This document shows positions 36,431-48,392 of a DNA stretch of 64,000 bases, one piece after another (the stretch's first letter is position 1; every line of letters begins with the position of its first letter). The notes beneath the pieces are model-generated. The model saw nothing but the letters and a program-made list of their open reading frames with translations, made no database searches and was not told the DNA's origin. The translations under genes and the position numbers were made by a program. Origin of the DNA: Gnetum montanum (Eukaryota; Streptophyta; Gnetopsida; Gnetales; Gnetaceae); contig MNCI01013865.1 of NCBI GenBank assembly GCA_015680685.1, positions 611,048 to 675,047 on the forward strand. Reading direction: 5' to 3'.

Positions 36431-36918
36431 CTTAGTTATATATTTATAATATATACCTATAACTTGGCTAAAAGAATCTTATTTGTTAACAAGTAATAAG
36501 TTATTTGAGTGAAAAATTTCATGACTTCAGGATGAAGAACAAGATTTGTGTATCAAAATTTTCATAACGACAAGTTTTTGAAAAAACAATATTTGCATCA
36601 GTTATTGTATGTTCTCATTCTTGGCTAAATTTGCATTGCCTATCAAAGCATACAAAAATAAGATATTTGGCCAAGAATGAGAACATCCAATAACTAATGC
36701 AAATATTATTTTTTTTCAAAAACCTCTTATTATGAAAAATTTGATACACAAATCTTGTCTTGCATCCTAAATTCATGAAAATTATAATCCTTAAATCTTG
36801 TTCTTCATCCTAAAGTCATGAAATTTTTTACTCAAATAACTTATTACTTGTTAATGAATAGATTCTCTTGGCCAAATTATACATATATATTATAAATATA
36901 TAACTAAGCTAGTGAATG
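36425..36918. mobile_element. Large foldback element
   Basis: Two arms of over 200 bases are inverted repeats. The left starts TAGCTTAGTTATATATTTA, and the right ends in its complement, ATATATAACTAAGCTA. The inner parts (CATTCTTGGC against GCCAAGAATG) are also complementary. No coding capacity; it is unrelated in sequence to the elements at 17236 and 35600. Confidence 0.75.
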
Positions 36919-37013
36919 CCAATTATTTCCTATAGTAATAATTTAAGCATAACAAATAAAAAATATTCTATTTATAGTTATGCATCATTCAAATCCAATT
37001 TTTGAAAGGGAGT

Positions 37014-37853
37014 TGATGAGCAACAAGGTACCCCTACGCTCAACCATACAAATATGAGCATTAAGCGTGATCTAGTCGAACTCCAAGGACTAAGTGCTTA
37101 TGCACCTTCACAGAACAAGGATGGATTAGGCGATTGTTGTCTTCCCAAGCTCACTTGTATGGCATGATTTTATGGTTAAGTAAACTTGAGGTATATGATT
37201 TTTATGCTCTTTATGTTTATGTCCTGGTGCTAAAAAGGAGAAGTGAAATAATTAAGTAACTATTTTAATTTAACTAATCCACTAGGTTCTAACTAGTTCT
37301 AACACCAGCATCTATTCCCACTCTCCATACACATCTTGAACCAGTGTAATACTACTAGGATTACCAAACACTAATCATTACTGGTTTACCAAGTATTGCG
37401 CATATGCTCGAAGTGGTCATACTGAGTGTGCTTGTGAAAATTAACAAACCAATAAAAGAAACATCAATTAACTAATGAAAGCATTAAATAACTATAAATA
37501 ACACTAAATGCAATAAATAAGCTATTCTGAATACTGCAAGGTTTATCACAAAGTTCATCTTTATTTTTGGACATAAGGTGTGCTTAGGTACACAATGCTC
37601 CAATAAAGATCAGTTCACTTTATGACTCCTACTGTGGGCACTCAAAAATAATTCTAACTCTACAAAGGGAAAACTATAAGAGTTTGGGTAATGGACTAAG
37701 AAACTAATGCCAAAACCAAGTGTACCTGCCTCTTATTTATAGGCAATGAGACAAGTCCTAATATTGGATGTTCGATATCGCTTGGCAAGCTCTGATAATG
37801 CAAACTTGATATCGTGGATCTGATATCATTGTCCCAATATCACAGTTCATCAT
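37014..37853 (-). repeat. LTR E (3' LTR of Athila-like copy 3)
   Basis: The ends are TGATGAGCAACAAGGTACCC and CAGTTCATCA. TATA (TTATTTATAGG) is near 37733 and GATATC palindromes lie at 37765-37840. A mutated polypurine tract (GTTGTGAGTGTA, minus) follows at 37854. Confidence 0.8.
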
Positions 37854-39835
37854 ACACTCACAACTAAATGAAAAATCATCCTCAAGTTCCTTACAAAATA
37901 TTGGGAAGGTATGGGATTATTGCCATGGAGTGATAGACTCAAAGTGCCCGGTGAACGAATCAACAAATATATTACAACATTGGTGTTCATATCTATTGTG
38001 GTGAACACCATACATAGATGACATCCAAACCTTTATTTGACAGCTTGGAGAGAGAGAGAAAATAAAAAGAAAATGAGGCACGTTGCTACTGATGTTAAGA
38101 CTATGCACACCATTGTTCATCCATGGCCATATAATGCATGTTTCTTGCATGACTACTTTAGCTCCAGTCCATCTTTAGTGCTCCCTTCTATCCCAGTCCA
38201 TTTTTCATGTGATCACCATCTGCACACACAACACAGTAACGAATTAGCAAGGATAGATAAGATATAATGTGATTGATACCTTACCTCACTATGAAGCACA
38301 TTGGATGGGTTGTGTATGGCAGATACTGGGTTAGAGGTTTGTAATTGGTGACTACTCAAGGTGTAGGGGTGAGGTAAGTAATGGAATGGAAAAATTTGTG
38401 CTAGGGCCCCCACGACTAAGAGTGAACCTCTGGTAGCAATAAGATGGAAAATGAAAGAACAAGGGAGAATAGAGAAATAAAAATAGTAAGGCCAATAAAA
38501 AAAAGTGGATGTCATGGATGGTTGGAATGGGAAATGGTTGATTGCAAGAAATGTTTAAGGGAAATAACTTTACAATTGTACCATCAAGGAATGCCAATGG
38601 GTCCTCCCCAATGTAGGGTCATGCCCTTTATGCCCTAACAAACCCATAAATCAAAGAGTCCATAGGCTTTAGGAATGACATATGGAAATAATGATTAAGA
38701 ACTTACCCACAAGAGTTTACCAAAGAATAATACTGCGACAACCAAGATATAGGCTGAACATAAAATCAGAAATGAGGTGGAATATGGAAAGAAATTTGGA
38801 AGAGAAGAGAAAATGAGATGGAATCCCAAGATCAAGGTTGTGTAAAGTCCCTTGTGTATTATGTGGTTAAGGTAACTTAATAGAATTCATTCCAAATATA
38901 GATAAAAACTAACCATATCCAATGACCTCACATCAACACACTTGACCAACCCATCCTCTTCAAGCAACAAGAATGCATCCATAGAGCCACCACCATTCCA
39001 ACAAGAGAAATAGAGAAGTAGGAAGTGAGAAAGGGCCTTAGTTAGAGGGAATTTTCAAGCATGGGTAACATGTCTTTCTAGTGCCATAACCAATCCCTAT
39101 AGTCCATGTTTCTTTATTATGTCTAAGGGGTGTGCTTTGAATTCTCACCATTTTTTTTGCATGAGAACCACACCATGCAAAGACTTATCTGATTTAGTCA
39201 ACTTCCTAATATTTGGTTAAGAGTGGAATGGCAGAAGACTGTATGAAACACATCCAAGTATCCAAGAGAATAGCTAGCCCAAATACGTTGAATCCCCTTG
39301 AGGTCACACCCTTTTCAATCCATTTGAACCTTTCCTTGGTTTGAAGAATACCAAGCCACCAATTCATTAATAAGTTTACTTAGAAAATGGAATAGTATAG
39401 TTCCAAGATCAAGGGAGATCATAGAGTAGAATGGATGAATGGATGATGTAGGCTCATTGACTATTTTATCAAAAGAAATCATATCTTAGTATCAACAGTA
39501 AAAGTCAAACGTAAAAACCAAACATTATCAATCAATACTATTATAGTACAATCCACCATCATGAGCACTTATTATGTGATGAGTAAGAATAAATCAAAAA
39601 AACAAATAGAGAAAATGTTAATGATGGTATAAAATAAAAACAAGTAAAGATGAAACATGCGTAAAATAAAAATACAAAAGGAACTATGGGCTTAGAATGG
39701 TTAGCATTGGTGGTCATCTCCCCCATGACTAAGTTGGAAGGAGGAGATTCAAAATAATGAGCAAGGTTGTCCATTTATAGAGGTGGTGTTAGTATTGGCC
39801 TTTTTAGGTTCATGGAAAGGTTTGGTTTGTTGGAT
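37854..39835 (-). mobile_element. Athila-like copy 3: 3' non-coding region
   Basis: About 2 kb between the integrase and LTR E, similar to 24189-26215 and 1181-2530. Open frames are short and overlap in other frames, so no protein is supported. Confidence 0.65.
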
Positions 39836-42440
39836 GTTGATCAATAATTTCTTGTTCAAGCTTTCAGGTTTATAAATCATCATGACCCCTGAAGGAAAAG
39901 TTTTTTGGATGATGTAATCTCCTTCCTACATCATTTGAAACTTAGTTCGTTGTGGTACATGTGTGAGATTCCAATAAAAAAACCTTATCCCCCAGTTGGT
40001 ATTTGACTTTTCTAATCCTTAGGCCATGACATTGTTTGTTAAAGGCCTTGTGAAATTAATTAAATGACAGGGCAGTGAATCAATTCTCATCTAGCAAGTT
40101 AAGGTTCATTAACCATTCTTTTTGTGCTAGATTAAGGTCACATGCTATGGATAGGGTATGGAGCTCAACTTGAATAGGAAGTGTTAGATGTTTACTGTAC
40201 ACTAACTCCTAGGGAGAGTATCCTATAGGGAGTTTCCATGTGGAGTGGTATGCCCAAAGAGCATTGTTCATTTTGGTGCTCCAATCTTACCTATATTTGC
40301 TAATCGTTCATGTTAATATTTTTGTGATCTCCCTATTGGTAACTTCGGCTTGACCATTCACTTGAGGATGATATGGTGTAGTTAGCTTGTGCTCAACTCC
40401 TAAGCATTGCATCAAATTTTGAAAAGAGGCACTTGTAAAATGTGTATGATTATTAGAAATAAGAGCATGAGGCATGCCAAACCTATTTACAATTTTTTAT
40501 TGAACAAATCGTGCAACGATGGATGATGTACAGTTTGTAACAGTGGCTGCCTCTACCCACTTTGTAAAATAGTCAATAGCAACAACAATATAGGCTTTTC
40601 CATTGAACATTGATATAATAGACCCCATAAAATCAATTCCCCATATGTTGAAGGGTTCTAAGGGTTCAATTCATTGTTGCAAACCCTCCAATCTATTATT
40701 CATTCCCCCATCATGTTGGCAACACTCACAAGATTGGACAAAATGATGAGCATCTCGGAAAAATGTAGGCCAATAATATCTTGCAAGAAATATTTTAATG
40801 GCTATTCATCTCTCAGCATAATGACTCCCACTAGGGCCCTCATGAGCATCTTGGAGAACTTGCAATTAATCTACATTGGAAACACACCACTGGACCAAGT
40901 CATTGAAACATACTTTATAAAGTTGTTCATTAATTTCCATAAAATATTTGACTTGGTAAAGAAACTCTTATTTATTCTTAACGTCTAACCTTTGTTTTGT
41001 TTCTTGTATGAGGATATAGGTAAGAATGCTACTATTCCAATTTGTCTCTGTGGTTAATTAATTATTTACTACACCTACAAAGAAGAGTTCATCAGGGAAA
41101 TGGTTAGAAATTGGATATTCATCCTCTTTGTTGTCCCATCGTAATCGAGATAAATAATTAGCAACGACATTCTCAGTGCCTTTACAATCAATCATTATAA
41201 GGTGAAAATCTTGTAAGATAATAAGCGCCCATATGATGCAAGGACTCATTGTTGGTTTATTCATTAGGAACCAAATTTCACTATGGTCTGTATGTACAAA
41301 TATCTTATAGCCCAATCCATAGTGCCTAAATTGTCCTAGTGCAAACACCACATCCATTAATTCTTTTTCTATTGTGGTGTAATTGAGTTGTGCACTAGCA
41401 ATACTTTGACTTGCATAGTGAATGTAATAGGGTCATTTCTGATCATCTAACTATGTAAGTACGACTCCTAAAGCAAAGTTGGACGTGTCAATCATTATGT
41501 GGAATGGTTTGGACTAGTCAAGAGCTTGTAGAATGGGTGTTTCTATGAGCTTCTATTTTAAGGTTTGGAAGGCTAGCTCACATTCCTTGGTCCATTAAAA
41601 AGGTACATCCTTCTTCTTTAGTTCTACCAAAGGTTTTGCAATCTTTGAAAAGTTCTCATTAAAGCGTCTATAATAGCCAGTGTGTCCAAGGAATGATTAG
41701 AGATATCTTTTATGATCTCAGGTTGATGAGTGATTCCTTGGATAACTTTAATATTTTTAGGATCTACCTCTATCCATATTTTTGAAATCTTGTGCCCTAA
41801 TACAACACCTTCTTGGACCATTAAATGGCTTTTTTTTCCAATTGAGCGTTAAGTTGGTTTCAACACATTGTTTCGATACTTGCTCTAATCAACCCAATGA
41901 TTTTTCAAAGTTTGCTCCATAGGTGGAGACATCATCCATAAATACCTTCATACCATTTCCTATTTATTGCTAAAATATGCTTAGAACTAAACATTGAAAC
42001 ATTGCTGGGGCATTACACAAGCCAAATGACATCTGCTTATATGAAAAAGTCCCCCAAGGAATTGTGAATGTGGTCTTGGCTTGGTCTTTTGGTGCTATAT
42101 GAATTTGATTGTATCCACTATAACCAACTAGAAAACTATAGTAGCAATGCCCTACAACAGTGTCTAAGACTTAGTTGATGAATGCTAATAAGAAGTGGTC
42201 TTTTAATGTTGCCATGTTTAGTAGCCTAAAGTCTATACAGACCCTCTATTTACCTCCCTTTTTAGGCACAATGACTAAGGGACTAACATATTCACTATCA
42301 GCAATGGGGTAGATGAACCTAGCTTTTAGAAGCTATTCAATTTCTTCTTTAACCACCTTCTTAAGCTTTGGGTTCTATCACCTCTGCATTTTTCATCGAG
42401 GCTTAATGGACGGGTTAGTGTAAATTCTATGTTGGCATAT
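39836..42440 (-). pseudogene. Athila-like copy 3 polymerase (integrase, RNase H, reverse transcriptase)
   Basis: Minus strand. The integrase tail is at 39840-40020, the core at 40320-40660, and the zinc-finger remnant at 40670-40930 (RYYWPTFFRDAHHFVQSCECC). RNase H is at 41058-41420. Reverse transcriptase at 41440-42440 shows MSFGLCNAPAMFQ, VFMDD (the catalytic pair kept), SFLGHTGYYRRF and PLVIVPKKGGK. Numerous stops and frameshifts make it dead. It is the longest Athila-like polymerase in the window. Confidence 0.85.
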
Positions 42441-42462
42441 CCTAGGATCTATTCTAGTTAAT

Positions 42463-43158
42463 TCAGGGATATGACCAAGCAAAGGCTTTTGACCATTTGT
42501 TTATCATTTTCAATAGTCTTTCTTTTTGTTGAGGAGCGAGCTTAGCATTAATGATTACTAGCTTTTCATTTTTGAGAAATGTATACTCCATACCAGTGGG
42601 TAACAGTTTTAACTCAAGGGGCTCTTGCTTGAACTCATCATGGATTTTCAACTTTCCCCAATTGATATTTTTGATGTCAGGAATTGGAAGTTGGTGATGG
42701 ACTTGCTCTAATGTGTCTATGTTATCGATGTAGGCACAAGTCAAGCTCTTAGTTGGTTCCATGCATATAGTTGAGTTTCTCTCTTGGTTAGCTATCAGCC
42801 ACTGGGTGCCTTCTTATCTTGTGGCTACTGCATACAGGCATCTTTGTATATTACTTATTTAAGCACATTAGTTACATGCAGGCAATGTTAAACTTTGTAC
42901 AAACTAGGCTTTTTACACATAGTTGCACCCTATGTGACTATATGCAATGCATGGAACTTTCTTCTTCTCAATCTTTCCAAATGTATTTTCCTTTGACATT
43001 TCTAGGGAAAGATCACGTACTCCTAGGCATGGATTAATTGTGCTTAGCCATGCTATTCCCATAATTATTGGGAAGTCTCCCTTGTAATTGTTGACTTGAA
43101 TCACTAGGAAATTAGCTAGATACAACCAACCATAAATAGTGGTGAAAATGTCCTCCAC
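42463..43158 (-). pseudogene. Athila-like copy 3 protease and start of polymerase
   Basis: 42463-42762 encodes the linker and RT entry block (LELKLLPTGMEYTFLKNEKL, then KWSKAFAWSYP) that precedes reverse transcriptase in Athila-type polyproteins. 42913-43158 carries the C-terminal half of the aspartic protease with FPIIMGIAWLS in place of the usual ILGRPWL block. The catalytic DSG motif is not recognisable here. Confidence 0.7.
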
Positions 43159-45050
43159 TAGTCCTAATAAGACAGTGATGGACTAGTTAACTAGCTCTAA
43201 AAGAATGTTACTCTTTTTTAGTGGAGGTAGGTTTCAGGACTTGTACATTTCTTGAGAGATTAAGTTGATACCAAAACCTAAATCCAAAAGAGCTTTGCAC
43301 GGCTCATTCCCAGCAATTTGTAAATATATAAGAGGACTCCTAGGATTAGAGAATTTCCTAGGAAGCCTACTAGCTTTAATCCAATCAGTAATGGCATGAG
43401 TCAACATAACCATGTGCGTTAAGTGCGATCTTTGGTTTAAAAGAAGCTCCCAAGATTCAAATGATGGCGAGGCATTTGAAGGATTAGCCTCTTGTGGTTG
43501 TAAGAACTTAGTTGAACTGTTGGTTCTAAAGAAAGGCCTCTTCTTTGTGTGGTTGTCTAAACCAATAGTAGGTTGAGGGTTAATAGCCCTTGTATCATTG
43601 CATTGCTATGACTAGGCAAGGAGCAAACCTTGCATGGCTGGAGTAGGTGGTAATGGAGCTAAGGGTGGAAGAGGTGTAGTCAAATGAGAAGGATAGTATA
43701 TTTTTAAAACATCACTTCTAGTAGAAGGAGTTCTATAGCACTCATGAACTTGGTAGTAAGGTTGAGGAGTGACATGACTAGTAGAATCATGTGGAGAGTG
43801 GCTACTACACGTAGTACTCGTTTGGATCAAGTTGACGATAAGGGTACTATTGGTGTGATAGTGGCATTTCCCATGATTATGGGTGTTGCCACTATTGATA
43901 TTGTTCAATTGGTTGTGATGGAGCTTCACTTAGATAATACATCAAATATTGATGGAACTACCTTGGATTACCTTGAGGATAAGGTAAACTTCTAGGTGTC
44001 TGCTATCGGTTTAATCGTGGGTCTAGTGCATACACCCTAGACTCTTGTAGATGTGAGATTAGTGGGCAACATCCCTTAGGATGGTCATATTGGCATATCT
44101 CACATCCACCATCATTTTTTATGTCTGAATCCACAACCTCTTCAATGATGACAAATTTTCCCTTGCCTTTGTTATGTGCATATTCAGCTTCTTTCTTTTG
44201 CCTCCTCTCTTGGTCACTACCTGGCTCTCTAGACTCCTCTACTATTTTGAGAACGGTTTGAAATTTATTATATAGGGAGTCCCACATTTGCTCTACCATT
44301 TTCAATACATCTTATACAAACTTTTGAATGGACAAAGTTTTCCTATTTACCATCTCTTCGAGTGGTGACTCTTTTCATCCTCACAAAATCTAACTTCCTT
44401 CTTTTGGAGGGAAGAATATCTATTGTATTCCTCTGCACTTTCTCTTTTCCTTAACCCACCTTCCTCTTTGGCAACTTACTCCAATAATCTTTTTACTTAA
44501 TGGGCTCTAAGCTCGGATAGTCTCCCTTGGGCATAAGTCCTAAGGATTCTTCATGTTTTGTACCTAATCCCATCTATGAGATGGTGTAGTTGTTCCCTCT
44601 ACGAGTATCCATGGCTAGGTAAATGATGTAATAATGCATAATATCATCTCATGGTAGCATCCAAGGGTTTGTATCCTCCTTGTTTTCATTATTAGATTTG
44701 CTTTCATAAGTTGGACACTTAGGAGTACATTTGATACTTATCATTGAATAACTCTAACATGATACTCCATCGATGAATGGATTCTGACTCTAAGGGCTAG
44801 TACCAGCTTTCTACTTCTTTGATCAATGTCCGTGAAAAAAACTTTAGTTTTTGCCACTCATTTTCTATATTTTGCAAGGCACACACACCATAGAATGCTT
44901 GTAGATGATTTTAGGATCAGCGTTGTATGCCCCTTCAAATCATGGGATATTGTTCATGTCTACTCTTTTGATCCTACTATCCTTTTGGTGCCTTGTTAGG
45001 ATCCTAATGACCTTAGTTATATCTAGCATACTTCTAGTCGTGAGTAGGGG
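43159..45050 (-). pseudogene. Athila-like copy 3 gag, degraded
   Basis: A zinc-knuckle-like motif C-x2-C-x3-H-x3-C (CEICQYDHPKGC) lies in the open piece 44003-44305. Weak gag-like helices can be followed to about 45050, with many breaks. The 5' LTR and leader of this copy are not present, because element F begins at 45188. Confidence 0.55.
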
Positions 45051-45559
45051 TTCACCGTGATCATATTCTCTATGGCGTCTATGATGCCTATGCTATTCCC
45101 TACTCTCCCTCCTTTCATGATGCATTTCTCTAGAATTCCCTTGTCCCATTTCTTGACTAATTCATCTATGATCTTTGTTTTGCTTACTGTTGGCACATTT
45201 TGGCCATTTCATGGAACAGGCTTTATAAGGTTATGGTGATTTTTGAAAAATTTAAAAGAGATTTTTGAGATTCTGTTTCTTCACCTTGAAGTCTACCATG
45301 TTGATTAAGACAAGCTTTTGGCTAATTGGTTCGCATCCACAAAGGCATGGTTGAATGTCCCAAAATCTTAGAGGCCTTGTTCTTGCATCCTTGAACCAAC
45401 CAATCCAAAAAAGTTGCAGAGCCTCCTTCCAAGGACCATGTGGCCCATATGTAAAAATCTTACCATTCGATGGGATTTCATTCCTTGTTGGAATCGGACA
45501 ATGAAGATTTTCTCCTTTAAGTTCATACGAGATTCATTCAGCCTTGGTTATGTGAAGGT

Positions 45560-46530
45560 TGATATATTTGACCTGTTCCTATTATCAAATGTCATCAACA
45601 GCATCAACCTCATTTATGGAAACATTATTGTGCTATCCAAACAACAATGAAAACCCAAGCAGGGCATTGGACCATCCAGATATAATGGCCGAATATACAA
45701 CTTGGATTGAGGCTGATAAGGCATTATATCCAGTTCTCTTGTCGAATGGTAATTTGAAGGAACATGGAGACTTAGAGGGTGGCAGGCACTATGTAGTATG
45801 GGAGGATCCTTTTAAGAAGCCTTCCTATCTTTTTGCTTTGGTTGCAAGCCAGTTAGTTAGCAGGGATGACACTTTTGTAACAAAATCGGGACGCACTATT
45901 AACCTCTGCATTTGGAACTCCTGCAGAGGACTTTTCAAAGACTGCTTATGCTATGTATTCCCTTAAAGCAACAATAAAATGGGATGAGGATGTGTTTGGT
46001 TTGGAATATGATCTTGATCTATTTAATATAGTTGATGTACCTGATTTTAACATGGATGCAATGGAAAACAAAATCCTTAATATATTCAATTCAAGACTTG
46101 TCTTAGCATCCCCAGAGATGGCAACTGATAGTAATTACACTGATGGATCTCTACTTTCAAAGACATGATGGGCAGGCAGTCACATGTGAAGAATTTTTGC
46201 TGCAATGAGAGATGCAAATAAACAGAATTTTTCAAATTTCTTGTTATGGAATTCATAGGCTGGAACCCCTGCTTTGCAAGTAAAATCAGATTACGACGCA
46301 GAAGCAAAAGCATTTACTCTCAGGTTCAGGCAGGAAATTCCTCCTACGCCTGGCCAACTTGTCAAAAATCCAATGTTCATACCAGTGGCAATTGGTCTCT
46401 TTGTTAGAAATTTTAGTGCTCCTGGTCATCTGTATTCAGATGTAACTGATGACGATCTGTTCTTCTTACTTGCACATGATTCTGACAAATTCGAAGGTGG
46501 AGTAGCTGAGACAGGCCATTGAGGAGCTTA
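45560..46530 (+). pseudogene. M1-family aminopeptidase fragment (PepN/MPA1-like), captured
   Basis: This zinc aminopeptidase removes N-terminal residues from peptides. Conserved blocks are [55 protein letters not shown], and [10 protein letters not shown], which is the GxMEN substrate-binding motif with Gly replaced by Asp. A deletion follows after ATDSNY, removing the HExxH zinc site. Then come [35 protein letters not shown], a second deletion, and TDDDLFFLLAHDSDKFE. At least one frameshift and a stop occur. Blocks are joined without introns, suggesting a retrocopy or transduced transcript. It cannot be catalytic. Confidence 0.9.
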
Positions 46531-47250
46531 GCAAGCAGCGGGCGTGGATAGAGTTCAAGGCCGGCGCGGTGGCCCCAAAAACAAAATATATATATATATA
46601 TAATACGATGGGCACTGGCGGAGAGGACAACGGAGTAGCAGCAACCGCAAAAAGGAGGACTGTGCATGGGCAAGATCAGCAGCAGCAAGACGGCGGTGGC
46701 ATTGGCACAGCGTTGTGGACGTACATCAACAGAAACGCGCAGCCGCGGCGTTCACGAAAATGGCAAGGTTTCTCACAGGTTTCTGTAGCAAGGGTTTGTA
46801 GGGTTTCGAGTCAGTGGTAGCAGAGCAACGACAGGACAATGAAGAGGCCGAGCGGTGGTGGAATGGTGGCCGTCGTCACCAACTGAACCGTGAAACGTGG
46901 CCCCTAGGAGAGCCAAAGCCATATGAAACATCTGCAGCGACATCAGGCAACATCCATGCTATGGTATTAACAAAGATAATATTGATAATCAGCATGAGGA
47001 TGAATCTGAATATTGCCTCTGGTGTTGGGAGGTCAATGATTTGAAGTTGCTTCAGTGTGAGTTTATTATCATTAGAAGAAAATGCTGAAAGAAGATCAAA
47101 GAATGAATGTCCGCTTTGTCAAATATGATATTTGCATTGTCAACTGAATGTGGAGGCAGCATAAACTTATCCAAAGCAGAGGAAAAGCTTATGAAGATGG
47201 ATGATGAAATGAGCAACAACTCCATGGTTACTATCTTTACTACTATGATA
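46530..47250 (+). other. GC-rich insert of unknown origin in LTR F
   Basis: 46530-46930 is markedly richer in G+C than its surroundings and has three short plus-strand open frames, none recognised. A tRNA-Met-PBS-like TGGTAGCAGAGC lies at 46815-46826 (one mismatch from TGGTATCAGAGC). It may be a second captured host fragment or a remnant of another element. Confidence 0.35.
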
Positions 47251-47676
47251 TAAATAATAATAAAATATTTTATGATTTAAAAAATGATGAAAAGCCAGTT
47301 ATGAAATATTTTTGTAACATCCTATAAAAGGAGACATTTGGCTATTATTCCTATGGAAGTTGTAACTTCCTATGATAGTTACAACTATAATATTTTATCA
47401 TGAAGACACTTGTCAACTGTAGCATTTTTATCTCTTTTATGGTTGAAACCACCTAAAATTGTTGTAACTTACCTAACTTGTTGGGCAAGTAACCTCCTAA
47501 CTTGTTGGCCAAGTAATCTCCTAATTGGTTAGTCCAATTACTTGGGAGAAAAGTTAGGTGAGATATTTTTAAGATATTTTTGAAATTGTAACTTCCCTAC
47601 CTACCTTGGAATCCTATAAATAGGCTTCAAGGGTCAAGGGGAAGGGGGCATCAAGGAAGTCTCACATCACACTTGG

Positions 47677-47725
47677 NNNNNNNNNNNNNNNNNNNNNNNN
47701 NNNNNNNNNNNNNNNNNNNNNNNNN
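47677..47725. other. Assembly gap (49 N)
   Basis: An N run inside LTR F, flanked by CTTGG on both sides. The true length is unknown. Confidence 0.95.
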
Positions 47726-48281
47726 CTTGGAAGTTTGAACAATTCGTAGATATTGAATTTGGAATAACTTTATTGCGAAGTGTTTACTCGTGTCATTTTA
47801 CCTTGCTTAAATATTTGAGGTCCACACAAATCTGCTTTCTTTTCTTTTCTGTCTATTTCCATCGAATCTTGCTCTATTTCTAGTTTTCTTGTGGAACTAT
47901 CTCTCTCTCTCTGGGGAAAATTAGGAGTATATTTGCGGAGTTGTGCTCAAATGTTTATGCAAAATTTTACTTGTTACAAGCAGGTATTATAAGGACCATG
48001 TAGACTAGGTAGTTGAACAAAGTAGGAAACTTTCAATAACTCATAGTATATGATAAAGTTGGCTGAATCTCTTTAAGTAGGTCATTTGTAGTTCGCACAC
48101 AACGCAATTGTCACATTTCATACAACCGCAAGCCGTAACAGCACATACACATACTCACATTGGCTACTGAGTTATTTGGAGGTATCTAGGCCTTGGTGTA
48201 GCCAGAGACCAGCAGACACCTAAATCCTGTTCGAGGATACTCGTTGGCGGTCGCGTCCCAAACGGTCGCCAACAGTTCTTT

Positions 48282-48298
48282 TGGCGCTAGAAGGAGGG
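48282..48298 (+). other. Primer binding site of element F (tRNA-Asn)
   Basis: TGGCGCTAGAAGGAGGG starts seven bases after the LTR end. It is the exact complement of the 3' end of plant tRNA-Asn (CCCTCCTTCTAGCG plus CCA). Confidence 0.85.
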
Positions 48299-48392
48299 CT
48301 AAAAATTAAGCCTCTAGGTTCATAAGCCTTATAATTTTAGCACATCAAAAATTAGTTGTAAGGCTTAAGAAATTAGATACTATTTTCAGTTC

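Larger units (their letters stand above)
45188..48274 (+). repeat. 5' LTR of element F (3.1 kb, carries host gene fragment)
   Basis: The start TGTTGGC and end GCCAACA are perfect inverted repeats. The first 358 bases recur at 50874-51233 as the 3' LTR start. TATA (CCTATAAATAGG) is at 47613-47624. In between lie an M1 aminopeptidase fragment (45560-46530), a GC-rich stretch (46530-46930) and a 49-base N gap (47677-47725). Whether every part belongs to the original LTR or entered later cannot be told from one full copy. Confidence 0.75.

Noticed and set aside
46588-46602. AT microsatellites (also near 2880, 17625 and 35595) as regulatory elements
   Set aside because: Simple AT runs are expected in this composition and show no consistent position relative to genes.
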